From contig NZ_KB905693.1 of the NCBI RefSeq assembly GCF_000380985.1, forward strand, positions 248,001 through 312,000: a stretch of 64,000 nt of DNA. The letters are read 5' to 3'. Origin of the DNA: Proteiniphilum acetatigenes DSM 18083. GTDB taxonomy: Bacteria > Bacteroidota > Bacteroidia > Bacteroidales > Dysgonomonadaceae. Positions 62,114 to 64,000 of this stretch are shown here, one piece after another. Made by a program: the position numbers and the translations under genes. The notes beneath the pieces were generated by a model, which was given only the letters and a program-made list of their open reading frames with translations, was not told the origin of the DNA and made no database searches. Within the stretch, counting starts at the first letter, position 1. Every line of letters begins with the position of its first letter.

Positions 62114-64000
62114 ATGTTGAAACAATTCTATAAATATATGACGGCACTCCTCATTGGTGGAACCATCGTTGGTTGTACTTCCGACCTTCCGGTGGAAAAC
62201 CCGCCTGTGGAAGGAGATGTGCCGGTACAACTGAATGGAATGCTGAGGTCGTTGGGTGATGCTGATGACCCAGGTGATGGGGAGTTGATCACTACAGGGT
62301 ATCCATTGGAAGCCTATTCCGGGGTGAAGTTTTACCTGTCCGCAAGGACAGTCGACGCGCCGGTATCAAACTACTTGCTAAACCAGGAAATCTTTATTGG
62401 TGCGAAAAATACAACAGACCAAGGCCGGAATAAGCTGGATGGTACTGTCTATTATCCTCTCGGTAAGAAAGCGATTAATTTGTTTTCTTATACAGGATCG
62501 ACGATAAGTGAAAATGGAAATATCACCCTGACTTCCGGTACAGGTATCAATAATGACTATCTGTTGGGCGTAGGGACCGAAGCCGATGGGACTACACTGA
62601 AATCCGGCAAGTCGGATGATCCGGTCGAGTACATCACCTACAAGCACCTGATGACCCGGGTGGATGTGAGGATAGAGGTGGCAGGTGATGTGGAAGAAAC
62701 GAAACCGCAGAGCGTGACAATGAATTTCTACCGTTCCGGAAATACGGCACCTATTGCTAATAAAGGCACTTACAACATATTTACCGGTGGAAATAGTGAG
62801 GGTTATGCAACAAATAGTCCAAATGGGGACTATAGTTTTTCAAATATCACGACAACCCCTACCACTCACTATCTGGTGCCAAACGGCATGAACTTGACCA
62901 CATATCCAGGGCAGATATTTTCCTATCTGAAAATTGATGACTATGTGGCCACAACAGAAGACTTGGTGGCATTGAAATTCTCAAAAGCTAAATTAGGGAG
63001 TACGGGAGTCGAAACCGATTTTATTCTTAAACCGGGTCTTGCTTATGACTTGGTGTTTAAAATCAATCGGTTGAAGATTACTTCGATAGAAGTGACCGTG
63101 AAACCTTGGGATGTTAAACCGGGTGATACCGAATGGGGTTACGAACCGAAAATTATCTCACTCTCCACTGATGACTATGATAGTGGTGATATCTCCAAGA
63201 TGTTACTGAAGTACGAACATACGGATGGAAAGGTATATCAATATATCGGTAAGGCAGAGTTGGATGGATCTGGTTACAATGTAGATTTTGTTTCATTACC
63301 CCCAAACCTCTCAACGTTAGGGGGCAAACTCACGGCCGATTTATATACTAAAGACGGACTATTGGCAAAAGATGTCACGATCACTCCTTCCGGTGATACA
63401 GAGCTTGCGGTGGACAATCTGGGCAGATATGGAATGAAGAAAAGGGGTGATATATTGGAAATTTCCACTCCCTTGCAATTTGCACTGATGCTCAACGATG
63501 CCGCTAAACCTGACGGTGCGAAATATGAAGTGATGAGAGACCTTGATATGAATGGTGTTTCAGTGGAGATCGTTCCTCAGGCATTTCCCGAAAATTCAGT
63601 GTTGGACGGTAAAGGATTCGATATTTTAAACCTGTACATCACTGGTAACGGCCTTTTCACCGAAAATAAGGGAATCTTGAAACATTTCCGTATCGCGTCG
63701 GGAGAGATAACAGGAAACGGCTCCGGAGCTATCGGGGCGATCTGTCAATCCAACTCCGGTACGATAGAGGCGGTAGCCAACCAGGCCAACGTGCAGGCTG
63801 CCTCAGGACAAATGGTTGCCGGTGGTATTGCGGGGACAAATGAGGCTGGCGGTACAATCATCGCTTCGGTGAATAGCGGAAACGTATTCGGTGATTCTTC
63901 TGGAGCCGTAGGAGGTATTGTCGGTGAAAATAAGAATTCCAGTGGAGGCGCTGTTACCGCCTGTCTCAATACGGGAATGCTCGATAAGAGTGCCAATGTC
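62114..64000 (+). CDS. Fimbrillin-like lipoprotein with GLUG-type repeats (3' end outside window)
   Basis: At least 629 codons, open to the window edge. Signal sequence with lipobox TIVGC (Cys21). The first about 330 residues are fimbrillin-like (YYPLGKKAINLFSY, YKHLMTRVDVRIEV, KLKITSIEVTVKPWD). After an Ig-like stretch, from about residue 450 it changes to a repeat region with GLUG-like motifs (DGKGFDILNLYITG, GAIGAICQSNSGTIEAVAN, GGIAGTNEAGGTIIASVNSG, GGIVGENK). These form beta-helical adhesin segments in other proteins. This gene is a good candidate for the tip adhesin of the pilus. Confidence 0.8.
   Translation, partial: MLKQFYKYMTALLIGGTIVGCTSDLPVENPPVEGDVPVQLNGMLRSLGDADDPGDGELITTGYPLEAYSGVKFYLSARTVDAPVSNYLLNQEIFIGAKNTTDQGRNKLDGTVYYPLGKKAINLFSYTGSTISENGNITLTSGTGINNDYLLGVGTEADGTTLKSGKSDDPVEYITYKHLMTRVDVRIEVAGDVEETKPQSVTMNFYRSGNTAPIANKGTYNIFTGGNSEGYATNSPNGDYSFSNITTTPTTHYLVPNGMNLTTYPGQIFSYLKIDDYVATTEDLVALKFSKAKLGSTGVETDFILKPGLAYDLVFKINRLKITSIEVTVKPWDVKPGDTEWGYEPKIISLSTDDYDSGDISKMLLKYEHTDGKVYQYIGKAELDGSGYNVDFVSLPPNLSTLGGKLTADLYTKDGLLAKDVTITPSGDTELAVDNLGRYGMKKRGDILEISTPLQFALMLNDAAKPDGAKYEVMRDLDMNGVSVEIVPQAFPENSVLDGKGFDILNLYITGNGLFTENKGILKHFRIASGEITGNGSGAIGAICQSNSGTIEAVANQANVQAASGQMVAGGIAGTNEAGGTIIASVNSGNVFGDSSGAVGGIVGENKNSSGGAVTACLNTGMLDKSANV

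Overview
The window looks like the chromosome of a Bacteroidota (Bacteroidales) bacterium. Evidence: a SusC/SusD pair next to a one-protein hybrid two-component regulator (HTCS), type V (fimbrillin) pilus genes, many signal-peptidase-II lipoproteins, and promoters of the Bacteroidota type (TTTG, about 20 nt, then TAnnTTTG). A Dysgonomonadaceae/Porphyromonadaceae-like host is my guess from gene content only.

Layout. 1-1777 is the 3' part of a GH29 fucosidase gene. 1.8-13.3 kb is mostly housekeeping: an ArsC/Spx-like reductase overlapping a tRNA-dihydrouridine synthase, a methyltransferase, an S41 protease, Sua5/YrdC, FabI, an aquaporin, an MBL-fold protein, a glyoxalase, long-form IspG and a CAT-anticodon tRNA. 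13.3-38.0 kb is a pectin/homogalacturonan utilisation locus on the minus strand. It runs from susC and susD through a beta-helix lipoprotein, GH28, GH105, a PL1-CE8 fusion, kduI, kduD, DUF4861, kdgK, KDPG aldolase, an ExuT-type transporter and a GH29. The divergent HTCS gene at 33.6-38.0 kb presumably controls it. 38.2-49.1 kb is a plus-strand uronate cluster: uxaC, uxaE, an SDR mannonate oxidoreductase, a PfkB kinase, 6-phosphogluconate dehydrogenase and a LarA-family nickel epimerase. It is followed by a secreted Gfo/Idh/MocA oxidoreductase and a tandem DUF1080 protein. 49.4-64.0 kb holds a TPR/LuxR-type membrane regulator, an 816-bp AT-rich intergenic region and a type V pilus operon that continues past the window edge.

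How it works together. GH28 and PL1 cut homogalacturonan, SusCD imports oligomers and GH105 removes unsaturated ends. KduI, KduD, KdgK and KDPG aldolase then take the unsaturated uronate to pyruvate and glyceraldehyde-3-phosphate; this branch is complete here. Saturated galacturonate would go through UxaC, UxaE and the SDR to D-mannonate, but no mannonate dehydratase is present. Instead a LarA homologue with all cofactor and catalytic residues lies next to 6-phosphogluconate dehydrogenase. This suggests an undescribed D-mannonate to D-gluconate to pentose-phosphate shunt (inference).

Other notable structure: a microhomology-flanked internal deletion destroying the CE8 domain; a dispersed repeat that carries a promoter; an inverted-repeat element family with a conserved core; spacers built from shuffled recurring words; a direct-repeat candidate HTCS operator; and twin four-domain fimbrillins.
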